The notes beneath the pieces are model-generated. The model saw only the letters and a list, made by a program, of their open reading frames with translations. It did no database searches and was not told where the DNA came from. A stretch of DNA of 64,000 bases from Thiodiazotropha sp040791665. GTDB taxonomy: Bacteria; Pseudomonadota; Gammaproteobacteria; Chromatiales; Chromatiaceae. Shown one piece after another: positions 54,097 through 62,675 of this stretch. Position numbers and translations under genes: made by a program. Within the stretch, counting starts at the first letter, position 1. Each line of letters starts with the position of its first letter. The DNA is taken from contig JBFNNX010000023.1 of the NCBI GenBank assembly GCA_040791665.1, positions 558,001 through 622,000 on the forward strand. The letters are read 5' to 3'.

Positions 54097-54346
54097 GGCA
54101 TTTTAATAGGATTTCGACTTTAATGAAATCGATAGCCTTGTTAATGATCCACCTCAATACAATCACCAAAGAGATAATTAAGGCGTCCGCCAGGAAGGTA
54201 CTTTTATATATTTAATGAGGCAGCATTCAGAGTACGACCCAATACCGGCAACACATGCCGCGAGAGGTAACCCTTACATATTCAAGATTGTATTCAACTC
54301 GATGATCGGACAGGCGCTGGAGAACAAGTGAGGCTTTGTTGAGCGC

Positions 54347-55918
54347 TCAGATCCGAAAGCCGCGAACCACGGAGCGCATGTTCTCAGCCAGCCCGGCAAG
54401 ATCCTTGGAGAGCTCGGTCATGGCCTCCGCGCTACGGGCATTGGTCTGTGCAGCATCTCCCACTGAGTGGATATTACCGCTGATGTCCTGGGCGACGATG
54501 CTCTGTTGATTGGCGGCGGTGGCCACCATCTGGTTGAGGTCGCTGATTTCGGTAATCATCCCCGTGATCTCATTCAACACATCGACAACTTTGCTCGACT
54601 GCTCGATACCGACCCGCGCCTGGCTGCTGCCTTCATCCATCACCCGGCCCGCCTCATGGGCCCGCTTCTGCAGTTTTTCGATCATCTGATTGATCTCTTC
54701 CGTCGATCGCTGGGTGCGGTCCGCCAGGGTTCTGACCTCATCCGCTACCACCGCGAAGCCTCGCCCATGCACACCGGCCCTTGCCGCTTCGATGGCCGCG
54801 TTCAGCGCCAACAGATTGGTCTGTTCGGCTATCTCCCTGATGACGTCGAGTATCTTGCCGATCGCGTCACTCTCCGATTCCAGGGTTCTGATCGTCTCCG
54901 CCGCCGTCTCGACCTCGCCGGCCATGCTGTTGATCATATCCATGGCTTCCCCGACGACCGACCTTCCGGCGGTGGCGGCATCATTCGATTTTCTGGTAGT
55001 ATCGGCCGCGCTCTCTGCCGTTTTGGCCACCTCGACGATGGAATGGGACATCTCCTCCGAAGCGGTGGCCATCTGCTCGAGTGTGGAGCGCTGCCGGCAG
55101 ATCTCTCGACCGACTTCAGCCACCGTTTCAGCGGACGTACAGGCATCCGACGCCAACTGTTTCGCGGTTTCATCCAGACGTCCGAGCACGGTCCTCAATC
55201 CCGCCTGCACCATCACTCCCGCCAACTCCACTGCGCCGACATCGCTCATATTGCCCGTATAGACATACTGCATGATCGGGTTGTTCACCAGTTGCCTGGC
55301 CCGCCCCGCCGATTGTCTCACTTCGCGGGTCGCAATCAAGGCCACGCCGTAACTGATCGCTATTCCAGCCATCCAGCCCAACAGCTGTGGCAACCATGAC
55401 CAGCCACCCAATAATGAGAAGAGCACCATCGGCAGACTGAAGATCAACGCCAGCCAGAAAAACTGACGCAGGGTGCTGCCGGGCCGAAAACGCAGCGCGA
55501 AGGGTATGCGGCCTTTGCGCAGGGATGCATAGAGTTTCTCCGCCCGCTCCACCCGTTCACGGCTGGGGGCGACACGCACCGACTGGTACCCCACCTTGGC
55601 CTCACCCTCATAGACCGACGTCACATAGGCGTCCACCCAGTAATAGCCGCCATCCTTGCTGCGGTTTTTCACAATCCCCATCCAGGACTCATCCCGCTTC
55701 AGCGTCTCCCATAGATCGGCAAAGGCCTCTGGCGGCATATCCGGGTGGCGAACGATATTGTGGTTGACGTTCAGCAGTTCATCCCGGGAGTACTGACTGA
55801 TGTCAACAAAGGCCTGATTGGCCTGAGTGATGATACCTTTAAGGTCGGTGGTCGATATGAGCTCAGCGTCCGATGCTACCGAGGATTCCCGATCCTTGAT
55901 CGGTAGATTGATTTTCAT
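54347..55918 (-). CDS. PAS-domain methyl-accepting chemotaxis protein (Aer-like)
   Basis: 523 residues. An N-terminal PAS domain (LISTTDLKGIITQANQAFVD, NIVRHPDMPPEAFADLWETL) resembles the FAD-binding aerotaxis receptor Aer. Two hydrophobic segments near 165-210 form the membrane hairpin, and there is no periplasmic domain. The signalling tip is IAEQTNLLALNAAIEAARAG. It probably reads cellular redox state. The ATG at 55918 is chosen over a TTG at 55942. A GCCGATAC box lies 40 bp upstream (see next entry). Confidence 0.92.
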   Translation of the reverse strand: MKINLPIKDRESSVASDAELISTTDLKGIITQANQAFVDISQYSRDELLNVNHNIVRHPDMPPEAFADLWETLKRDESWMGIVKNRSKDGGYYWVDAYVTSVYEGEAKVGYQSVRVAPSRERVERAEKLYASLRKGRIPFALRFRPGSTLRQFFWLALIFSLPMVLFSLLGGWSWLPQLLGWMAGIAISYGVALIATREVRQSAGRARQLVNNPIMQYVYTGNMSDVGAVELAGVMVQAGLRTVLGRLDETAKQLASDACTSAETVAEVGREICRQRSTLEQMATASEEMSHSIVEVAKTAESAADTTRKSNDAATAGRSVVGEAMDMINSMAGEVETAAETIRTLESESDAIGKILDVIREIAEQTNLLALNAAIEAARAGVHGRGFAVVADEVRTLADRTQRSTEEINQMIEKLQKRAHEAGRVMDEGSSQARVGIEQSSKVVDVLNEITGMITEISDLNQMVATAANQQSIVAQDISGNIHSVGDAAQTNARSAEAMTELSKDLAGLAENMRSVVRGFRI

Positions 55919-55957
55919 CGCGGTAGGTGCCTTCAAAGACAAATTGAACTACAGCGT

Positions 55958-55965
55958 GTATCGGC
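55958..55965 (-). promoter_or_regulatory. FliA-like -10 box upstream of the Aer-like gene
   Basis: GCCGATAC on the minus strand matches seven of eight positions of the sigma-28 -10 consensus. The sequence 15 bases upstream is TTCA rather than TAAA; a TAAA exists but at a 9-base spacing. So this is a partial match only. The remainder of 55943-56277 shows no other feature. Confidence 0.4.
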
Positions 55966-56277
55966 CGGATAGACTTTAACTGAAGGACTTTCTGACACAT
56001 CGCGGGAAAATAGTCACTATTTTCCTGATCTGTAACAATCGGGTCATGCACGACAGATGCCGTTTTATTCGCATATCGGGTAAAGGGTCGGCGTCTTCAC
56101 ACGCTACTCGTCACGATAAAGCGCAAAAAACACCTTAAAAAGAACAACATGGAGTGTGCATATTGAGAACAGGAATGATCATTCTAGTTATATCCCAATA
56201 AACTCAAGCAAAATTAAAATATGCCGACAACATCCAGTACAACGATACCACCGTTTTTGTAACCGAAGTCCGGTTCA

Positions 56278-57492
56278 ATGATTAAACAAATTACCACGCA
56301 ACAAATCAGGCCAGGCATGTATGTCCATAAATTGGATTGCTCTTGGCTGGATCACCCATTTGCAAGAAATAGCTTCCTCATCAAGGATATGAATGATGTG
56401 CACAAATTGCGTGGCATAAAACTCAGTCAAATTTTAATCGATACGGACAAGGGCCTCGATGTCGATGTACGGATTGCATCGCAAGCCCCGGATCCGCAGC
56501 CGGAAGAAACGGTTAAAAAAGAGGTTAAATGTCCGAAAGACCGGCAGAAACGCATCTCGGTGGCGGAGGAGCGGCAGCGGGCTGGCGCGGTCAAGCAAGA
56601 GGCCGAGCGTGTGATTACGGGGATCATGGCGGACATCAAGCTGGGTAAAAGGATCGATGCTGAACGCGTGTCACCGGTCGTGGAGCATATGATGGGGTCG
56701 GTGTTCCGCAACGAAGACGCCTTGCTGGGATTGACCCGCATCCGTCAGATGGACAAGTACACCTTTGAACACTCGGTGAGCGTGTCGGTATTGCTGATCG
56801 CATTTGCGAAACAACTTGGATTGGAAGAGTCGATTATTCGGGATTTGGGCATTGGTGGATTATTGCACGATATCGGCAAAATGCGTGTTCCCGATAAGAT
56901 CCTGAATAAACCGGGGCGTCTGAACGATGAAGAGTTCGCGGTCATACGCGAACATGTGAATCTTGGCCACGGTCTGGTTGACGGCGTTGAAACGATATCC
57001 GCCACCGCGCTGGAAGTCGTGACGCAGCACCATGAACGCATCGACGGCAGTGGCTATCCAAGCAAACTGCATGGTGATGAGACCGGTTTGTACGGGAAAA
57101 TGGCGGCCGTGGTGGATGTCTACGACGCCATTACAAGCGATCGCGTCTACCATAAGGGACAACTGCCAAGCGTGGTGCTGAAGCGCATGATGGAGTGGAG
57201 CGGTTCCCATTTCGATCCAAAGCTTGTGCAGCACTTTATTCAGTGTGTCGGCATCTACCCGGTGGGCTCGGTGGTGGCGTTGGAAAGCGAGCGCCTGGCT
57301 ATCGTGATCCAGTCGCCCGAGGAAGGCCTATTGGAGCCCCTGGTCAACATAGTTTACGACCTACGCAAGCGCCGTTATATCACACCCCGGCTACTCGATC
57401 TGGCAAACCAGCCGGAGGACGAAAAGGATCGCATACTGCGCCTGGAATCTGCTGAGAGTTACGGCATACGGCCGGAAGTGTTCATGCAATGA
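56278..57492 (+). CDS. HD-GYP domain protein (cyclic-di-GMP phosphodiesterase) with DUF3391 N-terminus
   Basis: 404 residues. The N-terminal ~130 residues match the DUF3391 type domain (IRPGMYVHKLDCSWLDHPF). The HD-GYP domain has HSVSVSVLLIAF, the metal pair LLHDIGKMRVP, and the extended HHERIDGSGYP motif, so the active site appears complete. Expected to lower c-di-GMP and so affect motility or biofilm. It is divergent from the Aer-like gene; both lie between trpG and trpD. No regulatory receiver or membrane domain is seen. Confidence 0.93.
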   Translation: MIKQITTQQIRPGMYVHKLDCSWLDHPFARNSFLIKDMNDVHKLRGIKLSQILIDTDKGLDVDVRIASQAPDPQPEETVKKEVKCPKDRQKRISVAEERQRAGAVKQEAERVITGIMADIKLGKRIDAERVSPVVEHMMGSVFRNEDALLGLTRIRQMDKYTFEHSVSVSVLLIAFAKQLGLEESIIRDLGIGGLLHDIGKMRVPDKILNKPGRLNDEEFAVIREHVNLGHGLVDGVETISATALEVVTQHHERIDGSGYPSKLHGDETGLYGKMAAVVDVYDAITSDRVYHKGQLPSVVLKRMMEWSGSHFDPKLVQHFIQCVGIYPVGSVVALESERLAIVIQSPEEGLLEPLVNIVYDLRKRRYITPRLLDLANQPEDEKDRILRLESAESYGIRPEVFMQ

Positions 57493-57534
57493 TCTACAGC
57501 ACCGGATGGTGGATAAAGAAGAAGTATTGTCTTT

Positions 57535-57556
57535 GGGCCTGTCAACACTAATCCAA
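57535..57556 (-). repeat. Dispersed repeat A, copy downstream of trpG
   Basis: On the minus strand TTGGATTAGTGTTGACAGGC and CC, the form closest to the consensus I used. Confidence 0.65.
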
Positions 57557-57584
57557 TGCGCCCGGAAGGAAGCACCCTTGGGGT
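57557..57584. repeat. Second copy of the lptB-lptA palindromic repeat
   Basis: TGCGCCCGGAAGG, AAGCA, CCCTTGGGGT; directly abuts repeat A. Same element as 36492-36523. Confidence 0.65.
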
Positions 57585-57625
57585 TTGTTGTCGAGGCGGC
57601 GAGCCGCACACCACACCCAGAACAT

Positions 57626-57656
57626 CATTTGCGTCTTTTTGCGTTCATTTGCGGAT
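57626..57656. repeat. Repeat B: three 10-bp TTTGCG units
   Basis: Direct repeat of a 10-bp unit ending TTTGCG (ATCATTTGCG, TCTTTTTGCG, TTCATTTGCG). Same family as 60626-60773. Confidence 0.65.
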
Positions 57657-57665
57657 TTTAAAAAC

Positions 57666-58244
57666 CTAACGCCCCTCGACGAAGTTGCGTAACAGGTCAT
57701 GCCCATAACGGGTGAGGATCGATTCGGGGTGAAACTGCACCCCCTGGATCGCCAGCTCCTTGTGCCGTACGCCCATGATCTCATCCATTTCGCCATCAAC
57801 TTCGGTCCAGGCCGTGATCTCCAGACACTCTGGCAGGCTCTCCTTCTCGATCACCAGGGAGTGGTAGCGCGTTGCCTCGAAGGGATTCTCCAGTCCGTTG
57901 AAGACCCCTGCCCCTGTATGCAGAATGGGTGATGTCTTACCGTGCATCACCTCCCGCGCGTGCACGATCTTGCCACCGAAGGCCTGACCGATGGACTGGT
58001 GGCCCAGGCAGACACCCAGGATCGGCATGCGTCCGGCATAGGCGCGGATGGTCTCTACGGAGATTCCCGCCTCATTGGGTGTACAGGGTCCGGGAGAGAT
58101 GACGATCTGGTCGGGAGCGATGGCATCGATCTCTTCCACCGCGATCTCATCGTTGCGCACCACCTTGACCTCGACACCGAGCTCACCCAGATACTGCACC
58201 AGGTTATAAGTGAAAGAGTCGTAATTATCGATCATCAACAGCAT
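57666..58244 (-). CDS. trpG: Anthranilate synthase component II (glutamine amidotransferase)
   Basis: 192 residues. Class I amidotransferase with the nucleophile elbow GVCLGHQSIGQAFGG (Cys) and the HPESILTRYG end of the triad. It supplies ammonia to TrpE. A strong GAGGAGG site within the end of trpE precedes the ATG; trpE's stop is 2 bp before it. In several bacteria the same protein also serves folate synthesis (PabA). Confidence 0.96.
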   Translation of the reverse strand: MLLMIDNYDSFTYNLVQYLGELGVEVKVVRNDEIAVEEIDAIAPDQIVISPGPCTPNEAGISVETIRAYAGRMPILGVCLGHQSIGQAFGGKIVHAREVMHGKTSPILHTGAGVFNGLENPFEATRYHSLVIEKESLPECLEITAWTEVDGEMDEIMGVRHKELAIQGVQFHPESILTRYGHDLLRNFVEGR

Positions 58245-58246
58245 GA

Positions 58247-59743
58247 TTACGCCTCCTCGTCACAGGCATGCCGATCCAGCCCGGCCTCTGCCAGGGCCAC
58301 GGCGCGGAACACCGCCCGCCCCTTGTTCATGGTCTCCTTCCACTCCAGTTCGGGGATGGAGTCGGCAACCACGCCCGCGCCGGCCTGGATGTGCAGGGTC
58401 TCATCCTTGATGACAGCGGTCCTGATGGCGATGGCCGTATCCATATTGCCGTTCCACGAGAGATAACCGACCGCGCCGGAGTAGATGCCCCGCTTCACCG
58501 GCTCCAGCTCGTCGATGATCTCCATGGCGCGGATCTTCGGTGCCCCACTCACGGTACCGGCGGGAAAGGTGGCCCGCAGGACATCGATGGCACTCATGCC
58601 GTCACGCAACTCGCCGATGACGTTGGAGACGATGTGCATGACGTGGGAGTAACGCTCGACGATCATCTTGTCGGTCAGCTCCACGCTTCCAATCTTCGCC
58701 ACACGACCGGTATCGTTGCGTCCGAGATCGATCAACATCAAGTGTTCAGCCAGCTCCTTGGGATCCGCCAGCAGCTCAGCTTCCAGCGCCTTGTCCTCCT
58801 CTTCCGTATGCCCCCGCCGGCGGGTGCCCGCGATGGGGCGTACCGTTACCACCCCATCCTCGAGACGGGTGAGGATCTCCGGCGAGGAGCCGACGATATG
58901 AAAATCGTCAAGATTGAGGTAATACATGTACGGTGAAGGATTTAGACCGCGCAAGGCGCGGTAGAGATCGATGGGCGGCGCCTGAAACGGTATCGAAAGA
59001 CGCTGCGAGACGACCACCTGCATACAGTCACCCTCGAGGATATACTCCTTGATCCGTTCCACCGCCTGTTTGTAGCCCTGTTCGGTAAACCCGGAGACAA
59101 AATCGGACTCATTGACCGTTCTTTCAGGACCGCAACTCTCCCGTGGTACGGGCTGCCTCATGGCGAATACCAACTCGCGAATCCGCGTTTCGGCGGACGC
59201 CAGGGTACCTCCCTGGGTGGGATCCACATGCACGATGACGAACAACCGTCCCGAAAGGTTGTCGAATACCACCACTTCATCCGAGATCATCAACAGGATG
59301 TCGGGCGTGCCGAGTTGATCGGGATTGGGGCAGTCGGCCAGTTTGGGTTCGATGTAGCGGATAATGTCGTATCCGAAATAGCCCACTAAACCACCATTGA
59401 AGCGAGGCGATCCTTCCACCTCGGCGGCTTTGAAGCGTTGCTGGAAGGACTCGATCCAGGCCAGCGGATCATCGACCCGATGGGATTCAGTCACCTCACC
59501 GTCGGTCACCACCTTGATCTGCAACCCCTCGACCCTGACATGGGTACGGCATGGCAGTCCAATGATGGAGTAGCGCCCCCACTTCTCTCCGCCATGCACC
59601 GACTCGAAGAGGTAGGAGTAGGGGCCATGGGCCAGCTTCATGTAGACGCTTAGGGGGGTATCGAGATCCGCCAGGACCTCGCAGACGACGGGAATGCGAT
59701 TGTAGCCCTGTTGCGCCAGGGCGGCGAACTGTTGGGGGGTCAT
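58247..59743 (-). CDS. trpE: Anthranilate synthase component I
   Basis: 498 residues. The chorismate-binding domain has GAPKIRAMEIIDELEPVKRG and GAGVVADSIPELEWKETMNK. The N-terminal SYLFESVHGGEKWGRYSIIG is the region of the tryptophan feedback site. The ATG at 59743 follows GGAGAGGAAA. A short leader frame rich in terminal Trp codons lies 55-111 bp upstream. Confidence 0.97.
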   Translation of the reverse strand: MTPQQFAALAQQGYNRIPVVCEVLADLDTPLSVYMKLAHGPYSYLFESVHGGEKWGRYSIIGLPCRTHVRVEGLQIKVVTDGEVTESHRVDDPLAWIESFQQRFKAAEVEGSPRFNGGLVGYFGYDIIRYIEPKLADCPNPDQLGTPDILLMISDEVVVFDNLSGRLFVIVHVDPTQGGTLASAETRIRELVFAMRQPVPRESCGPERTVNESDFVSGFTEQGYKQAVERIKEYILEGDCMQVVVSQRLSIPFQAPPIDLYRALRGLNPSPYMYYLNLDDFHIVGSSPEILTRLEDGVVTVRPIAGTRRRGHTEEEDKALEAELLADPKELAEHLMLIDLGRNDTGRVAKIGSVELTDKMIVERYSHVMHIVSNVIGELRDGMSAIDVLRATFPAGTVSGAPKIRAMEIIDELEPVKRGIYSGAVGYLSWNGNMDTAIAIRTAVIKDETLHIQAGAGVVADSIPELEWKETMNKGRAVFRAVALAEAGLDRHACDEEA

Positions 59744-59797
59744 TTTCCTCTCCACACAAAAGACCAGACGACGTGATTTAATGGGTTGGTTCGGGAA

Positions 59798-59854
59798 TCA
59801 CCAACGCCATCGTGCGCCATACATCAAGGTCGTGTTGTGTGAAAGCAGGGTCAT
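59798..59854 (-). CDS. trpL: Putative trp operon leader peptide
   Basis: 18-codon frame MTLLSHNTTLMYGARWRW followed at once by TGA, ending 55 bp before trpE. Two Trp codons in the last three positions next to the stop is the classic design for Trp-tRNA sensing. The second Trp codon and the stop lie in one arm of a hairpin, GTTGGT-N9-ACCAAC. No clear T-tract terminator is visible before trpE, and the Shine-Dalgarno site is weak (GGTGA). Confidence 0.6.
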   Translation of the reverse strand: MTLLSHNTTLMYGARWRW

Positions 59855-59886
59855 TGCGTATCGTTCACCGTCAATAGTTGCTGCTA

Positions 59887-59915
59887 ACCATAATCAAAAC
59901 TTGGGCAGGTCTCAA
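59887..59915 (-). promoter_or_regulatory. Candidate trpL-trpE promoter
   Basis: On the minus strand -35 TTGAGA, 17-bp spacer, -10 TATGGT, upstream of the leader peptide. The -35 overlaps the gph stop. Confidence 0.45.
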
Positions 59916-60589
59916 GCGGCATTTTCCAACAGCGCACTGATTTCAAGCAATGAGTCGAGCACAGCATCCGGGTTGTAATGCCGGATATCCTCGCCATGAT
60001 TATAACCGTAACTCATGCAGACAATCTGAAAACCGGCTGCGCGGGCCGCCTTCACATCGCTCTGGGAATCACCCACCATCAGTGAAGCGGCCGGGTCCGT
60101 CGACAACTTTTCCGCCGCATGCAACAGCGGCATCGGGTCTGGCTTCTTCTTCGGCAGCGTATCGCCGGCGACGACGATCTCGAAATCGTCATGGACACCC
60201 AGGTCCTGCAGTAACGGCAGGGTGAACCGGGCCGCCTTGTTGGTCACGCAGCCAAGACGGAAGCCCTGTCTCTTCAAGTAGTCCAGACCCTCCCGGATTC
60301 CCGGATAGAGCACCGAGCGTTTACTGGTGTTTTCAGCATAGAGTTCGAGAAAGATAGGATAGGCGCGTTCATAATCGGCCTCGTCCGGCTCACCGTCAAG
60401 CTGGCCGATGAGGGCGCGGCGCACCAGGCGTTCCACCCCATTGCCGACCCAGTCCCGCACCTTTGTTTCACCGTGGCGCGGGCGGCCCAGCCGATCCATC
60501 ATCTGATCCACGCAATAGGCCAGATCAGGTACGCTGTCGACCAGAGTGCCGTCCACATCGATGAGGATCATTTCGGGTTTCTTAATCAT
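59912..60589 (-). CDS. gph: Phosphoglycolate phosphatase
   Basis: 225 residues. HAD superfamily with DVDGTLVDSVPDLAYCVDQM, the TNKAARF motif II region, KKKPDPMPLLHA and MVGDSQSDVKAA. Gph hydrolyses 2-phosphoglycolate from DNA repair or photorespiration-like oxygenation. The rpe-gph-trpE order is conserved in many gammaproteobacteria and supports the assignment over other HAD phosphatases. Confidence 0.93.
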   Translation of the reverse strand: MIKKPEMILIDVDGTLVDSVPDLAYCVDQMMDRLGRPRHGETKVRDWVGNGVERLVRRALIGQLDGEPDEADYERAYPIFLELYAENTSKRSVLYPGIREGLDYLKRQGFRLGCVTNKAARFTLPLLQDLGVHDDFEIVVAGDTLPKKKPDPMPLLHAAEKLSTDPAASLMVGDSQSDVKAARAAGFQIVCMSYGYNHGEDIRHYNPDAVLDSLLEISALLENAA

Positions 60590-60625
60590 GACTGCATGCT
60601 CTCATTCGAAGGCCGCGTAAATCGG

Positions 60626-60773
60626 TCCGCAAATGAACGCGAATAACGCAAATAGTAATAACACTACCGGCTCAGGGTGTAGGGTGCGGCAAGACGCATC
60701 TGCGAATAAACGATCAATCATCAAGCATTCTTTATTTGCGTTTATTTGCGTTCATTTGCGTTCATTTGCGGAC
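60626..60773. repeat. Repeat B: inverted pair of TTTGCG arrays between gph and rpe
   Basis: The right arm (60731-60770) is four tandem 10-bp units, TT(T/C)ATTTGCG, followed by GA. The left arm (60626-60653) is the reverse complement of a shorter, diverged array starting TCCGCAAATGAACGCG. About 75 bp lie between the arms. It resembles a non-autonomous short inverted-repeat element. Confidence 0.65.
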
Positions 60774-60793
60774 TCATCATTCATTCATACAAA

Positions 60794-61486
60794 TCAGACC
60801 TTGGCCAATTCCGCCATCATCTTACCGACGATGGTATCGTAACGGTTGGCATCGCCCGCTTCGGCAAAGCCGAAAATCCCCGATCCCGCCACGAAGGTGT
60901 CGGCGCCTGCTGCCTTGATCTCGGCGATGTTGTCGACCTTGACACCGCCGTCGATCTCGAGGCGGATATCCAAGCCCGAATCATCGATCAGCTTACGACA
61001 CTGGCGCAGTTTATCCATGGTGGCGGGAATAAAACTCTGACCGCCGAATCCCGGGTTGACCGACATCAGCAGTATCATGTCGACCTTATCGAGCACATAG
61101 TCGAGATGGGACAGGGGCGTGGCCGGATTGAATACCAGACCCGATTTACAACCTTCGTTGCGAATCAGCTGCAGGCTGCGATCGACATGCTCCGAGGCCT
61201 CCGGGTGAAAGGTGATGTAAGTGGCACCGGCCTTGGCGAAATCGGGGATGATGCGGTCTACGGGTTTGACCATCATGTGGACATCGATTTCGGCTGTGAC
61301 CCCATGTTTGCGCAGCGCTTCGCAGACCAATGGACCGATGGTCAGGTTTGGCACATAGTGGTTGTCCATGACGTCAAAATGAACGATCTCAGCACCTGAG
61401 GCGAGGACGTCATCCACCTCTTCACCCAGCTTGGCGAAATCCGCTGACAATATTGACGGTGCGATCTTATCGGATTGACGGGCCAT
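60794..61486 (-). CDS. rpe: Ribulose-phosphate 3-epimerase
   Basis: 230 residues. TIM barrel with IAPSILSADFAKLGEEVDDV, HFDVMDNHYVPNLTIGP, MSVNPGFGGQSFI and EIDGGVKVDN. It interconverts ribulose-5-P and xylulose-5-P in the pentose phosphate pathway. The ATG at 61486 is 8 bases after AGGAG; the upstream ATG at 61495 touches the AGGAG and is too close. Confidence 0.97.
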   Translation of the reverse strand: MARQSDKIAPSILSADFAKLGEEVDDVLASGAEIVHFDVMDNHYVPNLTIGPLVCEALRKHGVTAEIDVHMMVKPVDRIIPDFAKAGATYITFHPEASEHVDRSLQLIRNEGCKSGLVFNPATPLSHLDYVLDKVDMILLMSVNPGFGGQSFIPATMDKLRQCRKLIDDSGLDIRLEIDGGVKVDNIAEIKAAGADTFVAGSGIFGFAEAGDANRYDTIVGKMMAELAKV

Positions 61487-61720
61487 GATTTTCATCTCCT
61501 ACTGTTCTACCGGCTGTGGCCTGGAAAACCCAGTATCTCACCACAGTTACCAAAAAAAGGAGGCCACTTTACCCCAAAGCGCCGCCATTTTCAGCAATCC
61601 GCTTTGCAGGGCATTATCAACAGCTGACAATCGCTGATTGCGGAACTCTGGCAGACCCATAGCTACTCAGCCTGCGGTGAGGGTACACTAGAGATAGTTG
61701 TCAGGCCTAAGGAAATCCAT

Positions 61721-62584
61721 GTGAACCGGTACCTTTGCGCAACCAAGCTGAGACGAAGATTCAAGACCGCTATTCCTGTCCACCAGCTGTTCCTGCTGTT
61801 ACTCATCGGCATGGCGGAATCGATACCTGCCGCCAATCTGAGCCGTGAACAGCGAGTTTCGGAAGCGCTGGAGACCGCGCTCAGCGAAAGCAGGCCGGTA
61901 TGGCTTGAAACCGAATCGGTGCGCTTTCTGGCGATTCATCGGGAAACCTCTGCGGTAAATCGCCTGGGTGGCGCCATTCTGCTACATGACAGCGGCTCCC
62001 ATGCCGATTGGCACGAAGTGATCAATCCCCTGAGACGATACCTGGCTGAAAGGGGCTGGGATACCCTATCGCTTCAAACACCGATCACCGATGATCCGTC
62101 CGACCCTGTGATTGTCAAGTCATTGATAGACTTGAGTCTGCCGCGTATCCGGGCCGCCATCGACTACCTTACTGAACGGCAAGTCGGCGAGACAGTCCTG
62201 ATAGGACATGGCCTGGGAGCCAGGATGGCCATGAACTTTGTTACTCAACCGGGTAGCGAAATAGGCGCAACCGTTGCCATCGGAGTGACAATGTTTGCCG
62301 ATGACGAAGAGGATCCGGTGTTTTTGGCCATCAAGGGAGCGGAAACAGCGATACTCGATCTCTATGGAAGCCGTGACCTTCCCTCTGTCATCGACAGCGC
62401 TCCACAGCGTCGCGCCACAGCGGTACGGAACGGACGCGACCGATACCGGCAGGTCGAAGTATCCGGCGCCGACCACTTTTTCAGTGGTATACAGGAAGAG
62501 CTAAGCAATCGTGTCGCCGCATGGTTAAGACAGGCTGCGGGTCAAGACAGACCTGTCGACCAAGCCGGGGAAGCCTCGGATTAG
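61721..62584 (+). CDS. DUF3530 family protein, alpha/beta-hydrolase-like
   Basis: 287 residues from a GTG. A signal peptide (HQLFLLLLIGMAESIPAANL) is followed by a fold with an oxyanion/nucleophile-elbow-like segment LIGHGLGARMAMNFV; the nucleophile position is His rather than Ser, so hydrolase activity is doubtful. Typical DUF3530 segments are GAILLHDSGSHADW and RRYLAERGWDTLSLQTP. Probably periplasmic. Function unknown. Confidence 0.82.
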   Translation: MNRYLCATKLRRRFKTAIPVHQLFLLLLIGMAESIPAANLSREQRVSEALETALSESRPVWLETESVRFLAIHRETSAVNRLGGAILLHDSGSHADWHEVINPLRRYLAERGWDTLSLQTPITDDPSDPVIVKSLIDLSLPRIRAAIDYLTERQVGETVLIGHGLGARMAMNFVTQPGSEIGATVAIGVTMFADDEEDPVFLAIKGAETAILDLYGSRDLPSVIDSAPQRRATAVRNGRDRYRQVEVSGADHFFSGIQEELSNRVAAWLRQAAGQDRPVDQAGEASD

Positions 62585-62675
62585 GCAGTACCCCTTATTT
62601 TGCAGGGTTAACAACAGACTACTCAACCTCCATCAGCGCCTTGATCCGCCTGACATAGAAGCGGGTGCATAATAC

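Noticed and set aside
54097..54346. Possible gene or RNA between trpD and the Aer-like gene
   Set aside because: No frame, promoter pair or stable hairpin recognised in this 250-bp stretch.
54467..55399. Open frame of 310 codons opposite the Aer-like receptor
   Set aside because: Antisense shadow of the conserved receptor domain, same pattern as at the other chemoreceptor.
60731..60773. CRISPR-like array of TTTGCG units
   Set aside because: Units are contiguous 10-mers without spacers and there are no cas genes; it is a short tandem repeat.
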